A stretch of 64,000 nt of DNA. Origin: Alkalihalobacillus alcalophilus ATCC 27647 = CGMCC 1.3604. Lineage in GTDB: Bacteria; Bacillota; Bacilli; Bacillales; Bacillaceae_D. Made by a program: the position numbers and the translations under genes. The stretch lies in NCBI RefSeq assembly GCF_000292245.2, contig NZ_ALPT02000001.1, positions 70,221-134,220 on the forward strand, read 5' to 3'. This document shows positions 17,509 to 26,472 of the stretch, piece by piece. The stretch's first letter is position 1. Each line of letters begins with the position of its first letter. The notes under the pieces are model-generated. The model did no database searches. It was given only the letters and a program-made list of their open reading frames with translations, and was not told the DNA's origin.

Positions 17509-18126
17509 TTAACTTTTTTGACCAATTTTATTTTCCGATCCATTAAAAATCCGCATCACATTCGTACGGTGACGCCAGAGTGAAAGGATGGCAACAACAA
17601 ATGTCAAATAGATAAAGACAAGTGGATAATCATAATAAGGCAATAGAAAGAATGTCGCAACAGGTGTTAATAGGACAAATAGTAACGATCCTAAAGAAAC
17701 ATATCGCGTAAAGATAATACTTATAATCGCAATTAAACCAGCTATGAGAGCGGGCCAAAAAACAAGGGTTGATAAAACCCCAATCGTTGTGGCAACCCCT
17801 TTACCACCTTTGAAGTTGTAATAGACAGGCCAATTGTGACCGATAATTGCTGCTACTCCACCAAGAACAGGAAACCAACCTAAATCATTTGTAGCCACCA
17901 TATATCCAAACCAAACAGCTATAACCCCTTTAAGAACATCTAAAATTAAAACGGTTATCGCTGGTCCTACCCCTAAGACACGTAATGTATTTGTGGCACC
18001 AGCGTTTCCACTACCATGCTGACGAATATCGACTTTTTTAATCTTTTTAGCAATAATATAACTAAAACTAATCGACCCTACTAAATATCCAAATACAATG
18101 GTAACGACTAATAAGATACCCTCCAT
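17509..18126 (-). CDS. plsY: Acyl-phosphate:glycerol-3-phosphate acyltransferase
   Basis: Membrane enzyme that acylates G3P from acyl-phosphate to make lysophosphatidic acid. The three PlsY motifs are visible: GSISFSYI, then GSGNAGATNTLRVLG with LDVLKG, and HNWPVYYNFKGGKGVATTIG. Five hydrophobic segments. ATG 18126 has GGGGGAG upstream and gives 205 residues; the frame from 18138 is an over-extension. In B. subtilis plsY is elsewhere, so its placement between gpsA and der is a local difference. Confidence 0.94.
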   Translation of the reverse strand: MEGILLVVTIVFGYLVGSISFSYIIAKKIKKVDIRQHGSGNAGATNTLRVLGVGPAITVLILDVLKGVIAVWFGYMVATNDLGWFPVLGGVAAIIGHNWPVYYNFKGGKGVATTIGVLSTLVFWPALIAGLIAIISIIFTRYVSLGSLLFVLLTPVATFFLLPYYDYPLVFIYLTFVVAILSLWRHRTNVMRIFNGSENKIGQKS

Positions 18127-18144
18127 ATTCTCCCCCAAAATGAT

Positions 18145-19458
18145 TTAATCGTTCTTTTTTCGAGCTAGAATTTTAATTGGTGTCCCCTCAAATTCAAATG
18201 TTGCACGCAATTTATTTTCTAAAAATCGTTGATATGAGAAGTGCATCAGCTCAGGTTCATTGACAAAAAACACAAAAGTTGGTGGCGCTACTGCCACTTG
18301 CGTCACATAGCTAATTCTCAAGCGCTTCCCTTTATCTGTCGGTGTAGGATTCATCGCAACCGCATCCATAATCACATCATTTAACACATGTGTTTGCACA
18401 CGTAACAGATGGTTTTCCGCAACTTTATTTACAGCTGGTAAGACAAACTGCAATCTTTGTTTTGTTTTAGCTGACAAGAACAAAACAGGTGCATAGCTTA
18501 AGAATAAAAATTCATCTCTAATTTTTTGCTCAAAATTCTGCATCGTTTTGTCATCTTTTACAACAGTATCCCATTTATTGACGACGATAATAACGGCACG
18601 ACCGGCTTCATGAGCGTATCCGGCAATTTTTTTATCTTGTTCAATGATACCTTCTTCTGCATTAATAACGATTAAAACGACATTAGAACGTTCAATCGCT
18701 TTTAATGAGCGCAGCACACTATATTTCTCCGTTGATTCATACACCTTACCTCTTTTTCTCATCCCAGCTGTATCGATAAGCACATACTTCTGTTCATCTT
18801 TTGTAAAAGGTGTATCAATCGCATCTCTTGTTGTTCCAGGTATATTACTAACAATTACTCGTTCTTCACCGAGCATCGCATTTACTAAAGATGATTTCCC
18901 TACATTTGGTCTACCAATTAATGAAATACGAATCGTTTCCTCATCATAATCATCGCCATCATCTTCAGGGAAATATTCAATCACCGCATCCAACAAATCG
19001 CCTAAGCCTAAGCCATGCGAACCTGAGATCGGATATGGTTCACCTATTCCAAGTGAGTAAAATTCGTATAATTCTTCACGCATTTCAGGATTATCGATTT
19101 TGTTAACTCCTAAAACAACCGGTTTTTTTGAGCGGAATAATAATTTCGCTACTTCTTGGTCCGCACCCGTAATTCCTTCTTTTCCATTCACAATAAATAC
19201 AATAACATCCGCTTCTTTAATCGCTAGTTCCGCTTGCTCCCTCATTTGCACGAGCAAAGGTTCGTCTCCTAGTTCAATTCCACCTGTATCAATTAAGTTA
19301 AAGTCACGGTTTAACCATTCACCCTTACTGTATAACCGATCTCTTGTTACTCCAGGCATATCTTCAACAATTGCAACTCGTTCCCCAACAATTCGATTAA
19401 ATATTGTCGATTTTCCGACATTCGGACGACCTACAATAGCCACTACTGGCTTCGTCAT
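18145..19458 (-). CDS. der: Ribosome-biogenesis GTPase Der (EngA)
   Basis: Essential tandem GTPase for 50S ribosome assembly. Two G domains are complete: first GRPNVGKST (residues 10-18), DTGGI and NKID; second GRPNVGKSS near 183, DTAGMRKRG and NKWD, then the C-terminal KH-like domain ending PIKILARKKND. 437 residues, as in relatives. It sits 18 nt upstream of plsY; element E1 lies about 130 nt upstream of its start, so its promoter must lie in that gap or in E1. Confidence 0.97.
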   Translation of the reverse strand: MTKPVVAIVGRPNVGKSTIFNRIVGERVAIVEDMPGVTRDRLYSKGEWLNRDFNLIDTGGIELGDEPLLVQMREQAELAIKEADVIVFIVNGKEGITGADQEVAKLLFRSKKPVVLGVNKIDNPEMREELYEFYSLGIGEPYPISGSHGLGLGDLLDAVIEYFPEDDGDDYDEETIRISLIGRPNVGKSSLVNAMLGEERVIVSNIPGTTRDAIDTPFTKDEQKYVLIDTAGMRKRGKVYESTEKYSVLRSLKAIERSNVVLIVINAEEGIIEQDKKIAGYAHEAGRAVIIVVNKWDTVVKDDKTMQNFEQKIRDEFLFLSYAPVLFLSAKTKQRLQFVLPAVNKVAENHLLRVQTHVLNDVIMDAVAMNPTPTDKGKRLRISYVTQVAVAPPTFVFFVNEPELMHFSYQRFLENKLRATFEFEGTPIKILARKKND

Positions 19459-19761
19459 AGCGTCACGACCTTCCTTTTTAAACTTTACATGTCATTACAT
19501 CCGTAACTCATTCATTCTACTAAAAGTTTATTAGCTTGTACATATTATTTCCTGAAAAGCCTTTTTTTTATCCACTTTCGAGTTTCTAATTTACTCAACT
19601 TTCGCAGAGTATGATTGGCTCTTAACCGTTGATAGAGATTGATTTTAGGGAGATACAACACTCAATTTGACTTTACATGAACGGTTCAATCGTTGACAGT
19701 CTGAACACATCTCTTCGTAGGCTGTTGAAGGAATCTGTTCACTAAAATAAGCACTTCGGCT

Positions 19762-19879
19762 GTCGCTCCCAAAACCATACTCCGCGTCCTGCGGGAACCT
19801 GGCGAGCCTCCTCGGCAAGCCTTGCGGGGTCTCGCTCCACGGTTTATTCCCGCGGGAGTCTCCGTATGGTTTTTCCGCT
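19762..19879. repeat. GC-rich hairpin core, type a (in E1)
   Basis: Nested stems: AAAACCATAC/GTATGGTTTT (19771-19780 with 19864-19873), GCGGGAA/TTCCCGC (19791-19797 with 19847-19853), GCGAG/CTCGC (19802-19806 with 19831-19835) and a GCAAG/CTTGC tip. Conserved unpaired segments include GGAGACTCCC (minus strand). No promoter or protein is assigned. Confidence 0.8.
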
Positions 19880-20210
19880 AAGTGTCGTGGAGTTGCTTGA
19901 TGATATGGCCATTCTCAATTAGCTATTTCTAACGCAGAAGGACCTTCTTCTTCACTTTGTTGGTTATGGAACTAAATAGGGAGTTGCCAGCTATTTTTTT
20001 CCGAAGTCTGCAGGAATGAAAAGACATGATTCCAATCGAAACCAGCTCGATCATCTAGCTAACGTACAGAGCATCAACAATGATTGGTTTACAACTGTAA
20101 CGGATTTAATCATTGAAAGAGAAAAATCATTCTCAAGCTAATGTACGTTGAAGTCATGACTGTTTTTTTATTCAATGAGAAAAAGGAACCTAGATTCGAT
20201 TCCAGTATCT

Positions 20211-20340
20211 AGCGGACAAACAGACACGGAGACTCCCGCAGGAATAAACCGTCCAATGAGACCCCGCAAGCGTGAAACGCTGAGGAGGCTCATGAGGTTC
20301 CTGCAGGACGCGGAGTGTCTGTTTGGGAGCGACCGCCGGA
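20211..20340. repeat. GC-rich hairpin core, type b (in E1)
   Basis: Same architecture as type a but with different paired bases: AAACAGACAC/GTGTCTGTTT (20218-20227 with 20315-20324), GCAGGAA/TTCCTGC and ATGAG/CTCAT. A short insertion (AAACGC) lies in the apical part compared with the E3 copy. It is in inverted orientation to the type a core of E1. Confidence 0.78.
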
Positions 20341-20510
20341 GGGCCTATTATTTTTTTCTTAATGCACAGTTTATCCGTTTGGTGTGATAGTGCGTTCTCG
20401 CTTTTCAAACGTGTCAAGGGCATTTGTTTAAGAGCTTCTATTCGCTCTGCCAACTCGTTGAACGGATTTTCTCGATGCGAAAGTTGAGTAATTTAGTAAT
20501 CCCTACTATT

Positions 20511-21194
20511 TTATGCATCCACTTTGACGTTATTCGCTCGCTCCAATTTTTGTCTTGCTCTTGTAGTCGCTCTTACTGATGGATATAAGACTTCCTGCTG
20601 CTGTTTACCTGTTCTCCACTGTAAAAAGAGTTGGTTAATGCTACTTAGCATATATCTAATAAAAGCAATACAAGCAAAAATACAGATAGTAAAAGTCACC
20701 ACATCTAAAAAGAGCATTCGCCCAATTTCAGCAAAACCAAAAAAATAATGTTTTACAAATCCAGATAAAAATTCTCCTTGTAACATTCCGACTATGGACG
20801 TGATGGCCTTATCTTTAATCGACCCTAAATGGAAGGAAGCAATAATAAAGCTAATCGCCGCTAAATAAATTCTTTGATCGATAAACAAAACGACTGGGTC
20901 AAACAAGGTAAATACGTCAAAAGTAGCATAAGCGATAGCTAATAGACTAGATAAAACGAGCATATAAATCATTTTTGGCCATTTATAAAAACGCAAAAAA
21001 GAGCAAATAAACATAAAAGCAGGGATAAGTGCCACTCTAAACGAAAAACCATTCCAAAAAATTTGAAGAGGCATAATCGTAACAATTGTTAACAAACAAA
21101 CAGTTAACCAAAAACGTTGATTTGTTTTATTAAAAAAGAAGGTTAATACGATCCATACACCCCAAGCAGCCCAATAAAAATACATTCCTTCCAA
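20511..21194 (-). CDS. yphA: YphA-like integral membrane protein
   Basis: Membrane protein of unknown function with seven hydrophobic stretches over 227 residues (for example WGVWIVLTFFF, FRVALIPAFMFICSF, IYLAAISFIIAS) and a basic cytosolic tail (RATTRARQKLERANN). The name rests on position between ypfD and der and on general character, as in B. subtilis. The start is uncertain: TTG 21194 or ATG 21185, with GGAAGAG upstream. E1 ends 21 nt after the stop, so the insertion may have replaced its native terminator. Confidence 0.65.
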   Translation of the reverse strand: MEGMYFYWAAWGVWIVLTFFFNKTNQRFWLTVCLLTIVTIMPLQIFWNGFSFRVALIPAFMFICSFLRFYKWPKMIYMLVLSSLLAIAYATFDVFTLFDPVVLFIDQRIYLAAISFIIASFHLGSIKDKAITSIVGMLQGEFLSGFVKHYFFGFAEIGRMLFLDVVTFTICIFACIAFIRYMLSSINQLFLQWRTGKQQQEVLYPSVRATTRARQKLERANNVKVDA

Positions 21195-21390
21195 TTTCTT
21201 CTCTTCCTTTCTGAAGAATTCATTCTATTAAAAAATGATTCTTTCATCTTCTTTTTAAAATTATCGTCTAAAAGAAAGCTTTCTAATCATCAAAATAATA
21301 TTTAATTGAAGGAGGAGTCTCCTCATGACAAAGTCAGAGGCCACTGAAACTTGGACTGTTTGTAAAGTAAAAGTTATAAGATTTAGCTGT

Positions 21391-21516
21391 ACTCCGCCAA
21401 CTCCATACCCTACGCGTTCCGCCGGTGAACCGGGAGCCTCCTCGCTTTGCTGCGAGGTCTCCCGTGTTTCACTTTTCCGGCAAGAGTCTCCGGGTATTGC
21501 GTTGGCTCCGTTTTGG
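21391..21516. repeat. Solitary divergent GC-rich hairpin core
   Basis: Same fold as the E1-E3 cores but different paired sequence: CCAACTCCATACCC/GGGTATTGCGTTGG (21397-21410 with 21492-21505), GCCGG/CCGGC and GAACCGGGAG/CTCCCGTGTTTC, plus a CCTCGC/GCGAGG tip. Shared single-stranded signatures read on the minus strand include GGAGACTC and GAGGAGGCTCCC. No inverted ends or target duplication flank it. It takes up most of the gene-free stretch 21195-21690 between yphA and the S1-protein terminator. Confidence 0.7.
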
Positions 21517-21631
21517 TTAAAGAAAAACGATTGTAGCCATAATCATTCATCTAATACTGTTGGATTATAAATAATGGTGCATAGTAAAAAATCATTTACG
21601 AGCAGATGGCTGCCCCTCTGTTCGAAATCCG

Positions 21632-21674
21632 AAAAAAGCTGTTGATTTTACTATTTTCAGTAAATCAACAGCTC
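21632..21674 (-). terminator. Terminator downstream of the S1-domain gene
   Basis: Stem AGCTGTTGATTT/AAATCAACAGCT (21638-21649 with 21663-21674), followed on the minus strand by six T. Confidence 0.9.
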
Positions 21675-21690
21675 AAAACCTCTATTATCA

Positions 21691-22842
21691 TTATGATTTA
21701 TATTTTTTTAATTGATCACCAATCATATCACCCAATGAGAATCCGCTAGATTCTTCTTCTTTATGACTTTCATAATCAGCATAATGGTCTTCTACGTCTT
21801 CTTCAATCAAAGCTCGAATACTTAACGAAATTCTCTTTTCGTCTAGGTTAACATCGAGAACCTTAGCTTGAACTTTTTCACCTTCTGTTAAAACTTCAGA
21901 TGGTGTACCAATATGACGATTGGCAATTTGAGAAATATGAACTAAACCTTCAACCCCATCGGCTACTTCAATAAAGGCTCCAAAGGATACTAAACGTTTA
22001 ACCGTTCCTGAAACAACATCACCTTGAGAAATGGTTCCCTCAATTTTTTCCCATGGGCCAGGTAATGTATCTTTAATAGATAAAGATACTCTTTCGCTTT
22101 CCGTATCAACAGAAAGTACCTTCACTTTCACTTTATCGCCTTCTGAGACAACGTCCGATGGTGACTCAACACGATGATGGGCAAGTTGAGATATATGTAC
22201 AAGACCATCAACACCACCTAAGTCAACAAAGGCTCCAAAATTAGTTAACCTTTGAACGGTTCCTTCAATAACCATCCCTGGTTCAATTCCTTGTAATAAA
22301 TGTTTTTTCTGTTTTTCAACTTCCTCATCTAAAACGACACGTTGAGATAATATTAATTTATTATTATCTTTATCTAGCTCAACGACTTTTAAGCGAAGGG
22401 TTTTCCCTTTATAATCCGAGAAATCCTCAACATAATGACGTTCAACCAACGAAGCTGGGATAAATCCACGCACTCCAAGATCAACGACTAAACCACCTTT
22501 AACGACATCAGCAATAATGGTTTCAATTACTTCACCCGTTTCAAACGAGTTTTGTAAAGAGACCCACGCCTTCTCAGCCTGTACCGCTCTTTTTGATAAA
22601 ACTAGCTCATCATCTTCCAACTTTAACACCTTTAACTCAACTTCATCATCTACAGACAAGACATCAGAGACTTTTTCAACATGTAAACTAGATAATTCAC
22701 TAATCGGAATAACTCCATCTACTTTATAACCAACATCAACAAAAGCTTGTTTATCCTCTACTTTTGTTATTTTCCCCGAAATGACATCACCTACTACTAT
22801 CGATTTCATTCCAGCCACTTCACTATTCATTTCATTAACCAT
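21691..22842 (-). CDS. ypfD: Ribosomal protein S1 homologue (YpfD)
   Basis: RNA-binding protein with four S1 repeats, at about residues 15-85, 100-168, 185-255 and 270-340; each shows the G-x-V-x-x-hydrophobic...GxxGLVHISQ pattern (repeat 3 GAFVDLGGVDGLVHISQ, repeat 4 GAFIEVADGVEGLVHISQ). The short tail (HKEEESSGFSLGDMIGDQL) is typical of Bacillus YpfD, which in that genus is dispensable and shorter than the six-repeat proteobacterial S1. 383 residues; ATG 22842 behind GGAGG. Upstream are plsC and cmk, the common cmk-plsC-ypfD arrangement. Confidence 0.93.
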   Translation of the reverse strand: MVNEMNSEVAGMKSIVVGDVISGKITKVEDKQAFVDVGYKVDGVIPISELSSLHVEKVSDVLSVDDEVELKVLKLEDDELVLSKRAVQAEKAWVSLQNSFETGEVIETIIADVVKGGLVVDLGVRGFIPASLVERHYVEDFSDYKGKTLRLKVVELDKDNNKLILSQRVVLDEEVEKQKKHLLQGIEPGMVIEGTVQRLTNFGAFVDLGGVDGLVHISQLAHHRVESPSDVVSEGDKVKVKVLSVDTESERVSLSIKDTLPGPWEKIEGTISQGDVVSGTVKRLVSFGAFIEVADGVEGLVHISQIANRHIGTPSEVLTEGEKVQAKVLDVNLDEKRISLSIRALIEEDVEDHYADYESHKEEESSGFSLGDMIGDQLKKYKS

Positions 22843-22926
22843 TGACTTTTTCCTCCTTCAACCATAAAGATCTCATTTGAACAAAGTGCATTCTTATAAA
22901 ATAACTTCCACACATTGTGAAAGGAA

Positions 22927-23514
22927 TTAACGGTTCGAATGTTCGTCGATTAACTTCTGAATTTCATTCATAATCACTTCTGTCGCTTCTTCAGCTGTCA
23001 ATTTATTTTGTCGATGTTCATCAAAAGGAATAGGGGCCCCATAAACTAATTGGAGTGGCTTAAACTTTTGATAAGGACCGATGACAGCACACGGAATAAC
23101 GGTTGCATTAGAGCGTAAGGCGAAAAAACCAGCTCCAGCTAAGCCTTTTCCCATTTTTCCATCCTTACTCCTTGTGCCTTCAGGAAACAGCCCCAGCATC
23201 TCTCCATCTCTTAAATATTGGATGGCTGTTCTTAACGCTTGCTTATCACTCATACCTCTTTTGACAGGGAAAGCCCCTAACCTTGGTAAGAGACTTTTTA
23301 AAATCGGCTTTTCAAACAATTCTTGCTTTGCCATATAATGAATTGGGCGTTTAAGATATGAACCAAGTAATGGTGGATCAAAGTTACTAATATGGTTACA
23401 ACATAATAAAACACTGCCTTCTTCAGGAATGTTTTCCTTGCCTTTGATTTTTACTTTATAAGCAGTCGACAGAAAAACACGACAAATCGTTTGACCGAGT
23501 TTGTAGATGCTCAT
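22927..23514 (-). CDS. plsC: 1-acyl-sn-glycerol-3-phosphate acyltransferase
   Basis: Adds the second acyl chain to lysophosphatidic acid at the membrane. LPLAT motifs: CCNHISNFDPPLLGS (catalytic NHxxxxD, about residue 35), ELFEKPILKSLLPRLGAFPVKR, and FPEGTRSKDG (G3P binding). 195 residues. Starts directly after the cmk stop (adjacent codons), so translation is coupled. Works after PlsY, encoded 5 kb away. Confidence 0.93.
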   Translation of the reverse strand: MSIYKLGQTICRVFLSTAYKVKIKGKENIPEEGSVLLCCNHISNFDPPLLGSYLKRPIHYMAKQELFEKPILKSLLPRLGAFPVKRGMSDKQALRTAIQYLRDGEMLGLFPEGTRSKDGKMGKGLAGAGFFALRSNATVIPCAVIGPYQKFKPLQLVYGAPIPFDEHRQNKLTAEEATEVIMNEIQKLIDEHSNR

Positions 23515-24189
23515 TTATGAAATTCTCTCCTTCGCTAAGTCAATAATGGCCTCTACCACCTCATCAATGGTTAAACTTGTCGTATCTAGTTCCTTGGCAT
23601 CTTCAGCCTTCTTTAACGGTGCCACTTCTCTAGTAGAGTCAAACTCGTCTCTTCTGGCAATATCTTTTTTTAATTGTTCTAAATCAGAGTCAATCCCTTT
23701 TTTCACTTGTTCCTCATGACGCCTTTTAGCTCGTTCATCTACAGATGCCGTTAAAAAGATTTTTAATTTTGCATTTGGAAGCACGTGGGTTCCTATATCT
23801 CTTCCGTCTAATACAACTTGTCCTTCTTTAGCAAGTAAGCGTTGACGCTCTACCATTTCTTCGCGTACAGCTTGATGACTCGCAGCTAACGAAACATGCT
23901 GGTTCACTTCATTTGAACGAATTTGCTCGGTTACTTCTTCGTTATTTAAAAGAACCTTTGTATACGCTTTTTCATTCACAAGTCTAATCGTTAGACTATC
24001 CAGTAACTGCCTCATTTCTTTACCATCACTTAAGGAAATGTCTTCTCTAAGTGCGGCATACGTTAAGGCACGGTACATAGCCCCTGTATCAATGTATAAA
24101 AAAGATAATTTCTCAGCCACTAATTTAGCTACCGTACTTTTTCCAGCACCTGCAGGACCATCAATGGCAATTGCTAAACGTTCTTCCAT
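23515..24189 (-). CDS. cmk: Cytidylate kinase
   Basis: Phosphorylates CMP and dCMP with ATP. The P-loop is DGPAGAGKSTVAK (from residue 10), followed by FLYIDTGAMYRALTYAA, VVLDGRDIGTHVLPNA and the REVAPLKKAEDAKELDTT block. 224 residues from ATG 24189, which has GAGGTG 7 nt upstream; the frame from 24225 has no such site. Co-transcribed with plsC. Confidence 0.95.
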   Translation of the reverse strand: MEERLAIAIDGPAGAGKSTVAKLVAEKLSFLYIDTGAMYRALTYAALREDISLSDGKEMRQLLDSLTIRLVNEKAYTKVLLNNEEVTEQIRSNEVNQHVSLAASHQAVREEMVERQRLLAKEGQVVLDGRDIGTHVLPNAKLKIFLTASVDERAKRRHEEQVKKGIDSDLEQLKKDIARRDEFDSTREVAPLKKAEDAKELDTTSLTIDEVVEAIIDLAKERIS

Positions 24190-24314
24190 TTCATTACACC
24201 TCATCCATGTCAACACAACATTCATTTACAGTACTTTAATCAGTTTGATACTATTTTTATATTTTATCATATTCTTAAAAGAGGGTCTAACTTATCTGGA
24301 GAAATTCTCTAAAG

Positions 24315-24965
24315 TTAAGCCTTATCTACTTGAACAAACTGACGCTTAAAACAAAATTGGATAATTTCTTCTCTTGTTTGGGAGGGCATCTCCTCAAACT
24401 GACAAGAAACAAGTTGTTTTCTGTCATTAAAACTATTTATGCGAATGATCTTTGCCTTTGTACCGATCGTTTTTTTCCGTCCCTTTCCTAAAACGATTAA
24501 CAATGATACCTCTTGCATTGGCCGTAGTTTTTCGTGGATAGGAATAAAAAAAGAGCAACCTCCCCCACTTAAATCAAAGGTCGTTGTTGCAAATGTTTTC
24601 TCATTAATAGTAACGGTGACATCTAATAAGGTTTTAATTCGCAAATACTCACGCCTTTGAATTCGTTTATACTCTGTTAAAGGGGCATTTTTTAAAATAA
24701 GTACTGGAATTTGCATGATTTTACGCCCTATAATTTCGGATTCAAATTGATAAATAGCCTTATCTTTGCCTATATAGGAAACGAGAAATGAAGTCCCCTT
24801 TAAAAAATATGATTGTTTTTGTGTTAATTCACTTATCGGATAGTAAATCACGAGATCTTGATTTAAAAAATCAACTACCATCGACGAGAATTTCTCTGTT
24901 TTTGGCTTCCCCATATCTGATTGTTCAGTTAACTCTAGATAGATTGACTTACCGATTTCAATCAA
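24315..24965 (-). CDS. ypfA: PilZ-domain cyclic-di-GMP receptor (YpfA/YcgR-like)
   Basis: N-terminal YcgR-type domain (residues 1-95) then a PilZ domain with the c-di-GMP signature RREYLR (about residue 105) and DLSGGGCSF (about 135). In B. subtilis YpfA (DgrA/MotI) slows flagellar motility by contacting MotA when c-di-GMP is high. TTG 24965 is chosen because GGAG lies 8 nt upstream; the GTG at 24974 abuts that site. 216 residues. Its position next to cmk is as in B. subtilis. Confidence 0.88.
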   Translation of the reverse strand: MIEIGKSIYLELTEQSDMGKPKTEKFSSMVVDFLNQDLVIYYPISELTQKQSYFLKGTSFLVSYIGKDKAIYQFESEIIGRKIMQIPVLILKNAPLTEYKRIQRREYLRIKTLLDVTVTINEKTFATTTFDLSGGGCSFFIPIHEKLRPMQEVSLLIVLGKGRKKTIGTKAKIIRINSFNDRKQLVSCQFEEMPSQTREEIIQFCFKRQFVQVDKA

Positions 24966-25048
24966 TCTTACCACTCCTTTTGTACTATTGATTCTCTATT
25001 ATGACATGTTATGTATAATTGCGAAAGTATTTGTCCAAAACTTAATAA

Positions 25049-25075
25049 ACCCCCTAAAGTTAAACCTTAGAGGGT
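25049..25075 (-). terminator. Terminator downstream of ypeB
   Basis: 11-bp stem with two G-U pairs (25049-25059 with 25065-25075), a TTTAA loop on the minus strand and a moderate T-rich tail. Confidence 0.75.
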
Positions 25076-25100
25076 ACTATATTTTCATATTTTGTTCTCT

Positions 25101-26453
25101 TTATGATTGATATTGATGCATCGATTCAGCTTGTGGCATTCTCTCAACTAGTTCTTCTTCCCCATTTTCTGCATTAATGAAAATGCGATAGGTTTCATCA
25201 TTTAAAAGCCCGTAAAACTCATAACATAACACTTCTTCACCAATGTCATTTTTAATTAAACCTAGATGTTCTTCCATTACCTCTAAACGAGGATTTAATT
25301 TGGCTTTTGCTTCATCTCTAGTAATCGACGGACTTGGTATATGACGTTCTTTATGATTGATTAAATAATCTTTTGCTTCATAACCGACTATATCCCCATC
25401 ATCTAAGGCAACTTCGACGGTAATGGAATCCGTATAAACTCGAACATCATCTTCAACATAAACAAATTTTAGCATCCCAACCGAATCATATTGTTTGCTA
25501 TCAACGAGCTGCATTTGTTCAAAGTTTTGATTTTTTAAATAGTCACTCGCTTTTTCGGAAGCCTCATTTAAACTCACATTCACTTCCCCGATGTTTCGAG
25601 CTTGCATAAACCAGATCGGATGTCCCCCTTGAACACTGATGTCCATATAGTAATTTGTTGCATGCTCTGGGTCGTCAATCGCAAGTGTATAAGCTTCATA
25701 AACTAACCCTTCACCTGTCTCCGAAATATGAATCGCCGCATTTTGACTCATATTTAAATAGTCACTTGCAATCTCTTTTGCTTCTTCTTTTGACACTCGC
25801 TTCCCATTTAATGCTTTTTTGAGTTGACCATTAATATCTTTCATCGCCGCGTTTTCAGGTCCCCACTCAAGCTCACTATACCCTTCCACTGATTTATTCA
25901 TTACTTCAAAATGAGAAAGTACTGTATTATCTCTTGGCTCATTTTGTGCAGTTATTTCTTTTTCAATGTCTAACCAACGATGGCCATTCGCTAATACTTC
26001 CGCTTGGGTTTGACGGATTTCTTGACGAATTTCCTTTGAAAGTTGATACAACTGTTCCAAATTTTGATACTCTTCATCTGTCAACGGTTCTTGATCTAAA
26101 TCACGAATCGATGTGCGATAAGTTAATTTACTTAAATTGTATAAAAATTCTTCTGTTTGACTAATATCGATTGAAGCGAGCGGTAATTGCCCCATTTCCT
26201 CTTGGGCTAAACTCGTCACACGCCAAACTTCTGCTAAAGAAGGTGTGAGTTGTCTTCTCGTATTCATCGCTAATGTTGAACCTAACTGATCCTCAATTTG
26301 ATCTAAATGAAAAGCTAAATCATGAAAGGCGCGTTGATAGTTATTCTCCGCCTGTGTCGCTAATACTTGTTTTTGTCCCTGTTCTTGAAATGCCCAATAT
26401 CCGGTCGCAATTAAAGCAATACTCAGTAGACCGATTAGAACATTACGTACCAT
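25101..26453 (-). CDS. ypeB: Germination protein YpeB
   Basis: Spore inner-membrane protein needed to localise and stabilise SleB. One N-terminal transmembrane segment (VLIGLLSIALIATGYWAF) is followed by a helical domain (NNYQRAFHDLAFHLDQIEDQ) and three PepSY-like repeats (for example KEIASDYLNMS, EASEKASDYLK, TRDEAKAKLNP). ATG 26453 has GGAGG 9 nt upstream and gives 450 residues, exactly the B. subtilis length. It follows sleB by 19 nt; the two form a forespore operon in relatives. Confidence 0.95.
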   Translation of the reverse strand: MVRNVLIGLLSIALIATGYWAFQEQGQKQVLATQAENNYQRAFHDLAFHLDQIEDQLGSTLAMNTRRQLTPSLAEVWRVTSLAQEEMGQLPLASIDISQTEEFLYNLSKLTYRTSIRDLDQEPLTDEEYQNLEQLYQLSKEIRQEIRQTQAEVLANGHRWLDIEKEITAQNEPRDNTVLSHFEVMNKSVEGYSELEWGPENAAMKDINGQLKKALNGKRVSKEEAKEIASDYLNMSQNAAIHISETGEGLVYEAYTLAIDDPEHATNYYMDISVQGGHPIWFMQARNIGEVNVSLNEASEKASDYLKNQNFEQMQLVDSKQYDSVGMLKFVYVEDDVRVYTDSITVEVALDDGDIVGYEAKDYLINHKERHIPSPSITRDEAKAKLNPRLEVMEEHLGLIKNDIGEEVLCYEFYGLLNDETYRIFINAENGEEELVERMPQAESMHQYQS

Positions 26454-26472
26454 AATCATTCACCTCCATAAT

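Larger units (their letters stand above)
19593..20489. mobile_element. Repeat element E1 (MITE-like, 897 bp, no transposase)
   Basis: Bounded by inverted ends ACTCAACTTTCGCA (19593-19606) and its complement (20476-20489), flanked by an exact 5-bp direct repeat AATTT (19588-19592 and 20490-20494), the mark of a transposition event. The interior has two inverted GC-rich hairpin cores (about 19762-19879 and 20211-20340) joined by AT-rich sequence shared with E2 and E3. All frames are broken into short, repeat-derived ORFs; no transposase is seen, so it must have moved in trans. It occupies the der-yphA gap, where B. subtilis has seaA. It explains the long gene-free stretch 19459-20510. Confidence 0.85.

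Noticed and set aside
20175..20453. Overlapping 70- and 87-residue ORFs in E1, and similar ones at 38676-38954, 39102-39413, 53196-53390, 53402-53689 and 53587-53817
   Set aside because: They run through the GC-rich hairpin cores on both strands, have no ribosome sites and translate structural repeats (arginine/proline-rich); they are by-products of RNA/DNA structure, not genes.
21325..21570. 81-residue plus-strand ORF with GGAGGAG before its ATG
   Set aside because: The GGAGGAGTCTCCTC is itself a palindrome, and most of the frame lies in the solitary hairpin core; no protein-like composition.
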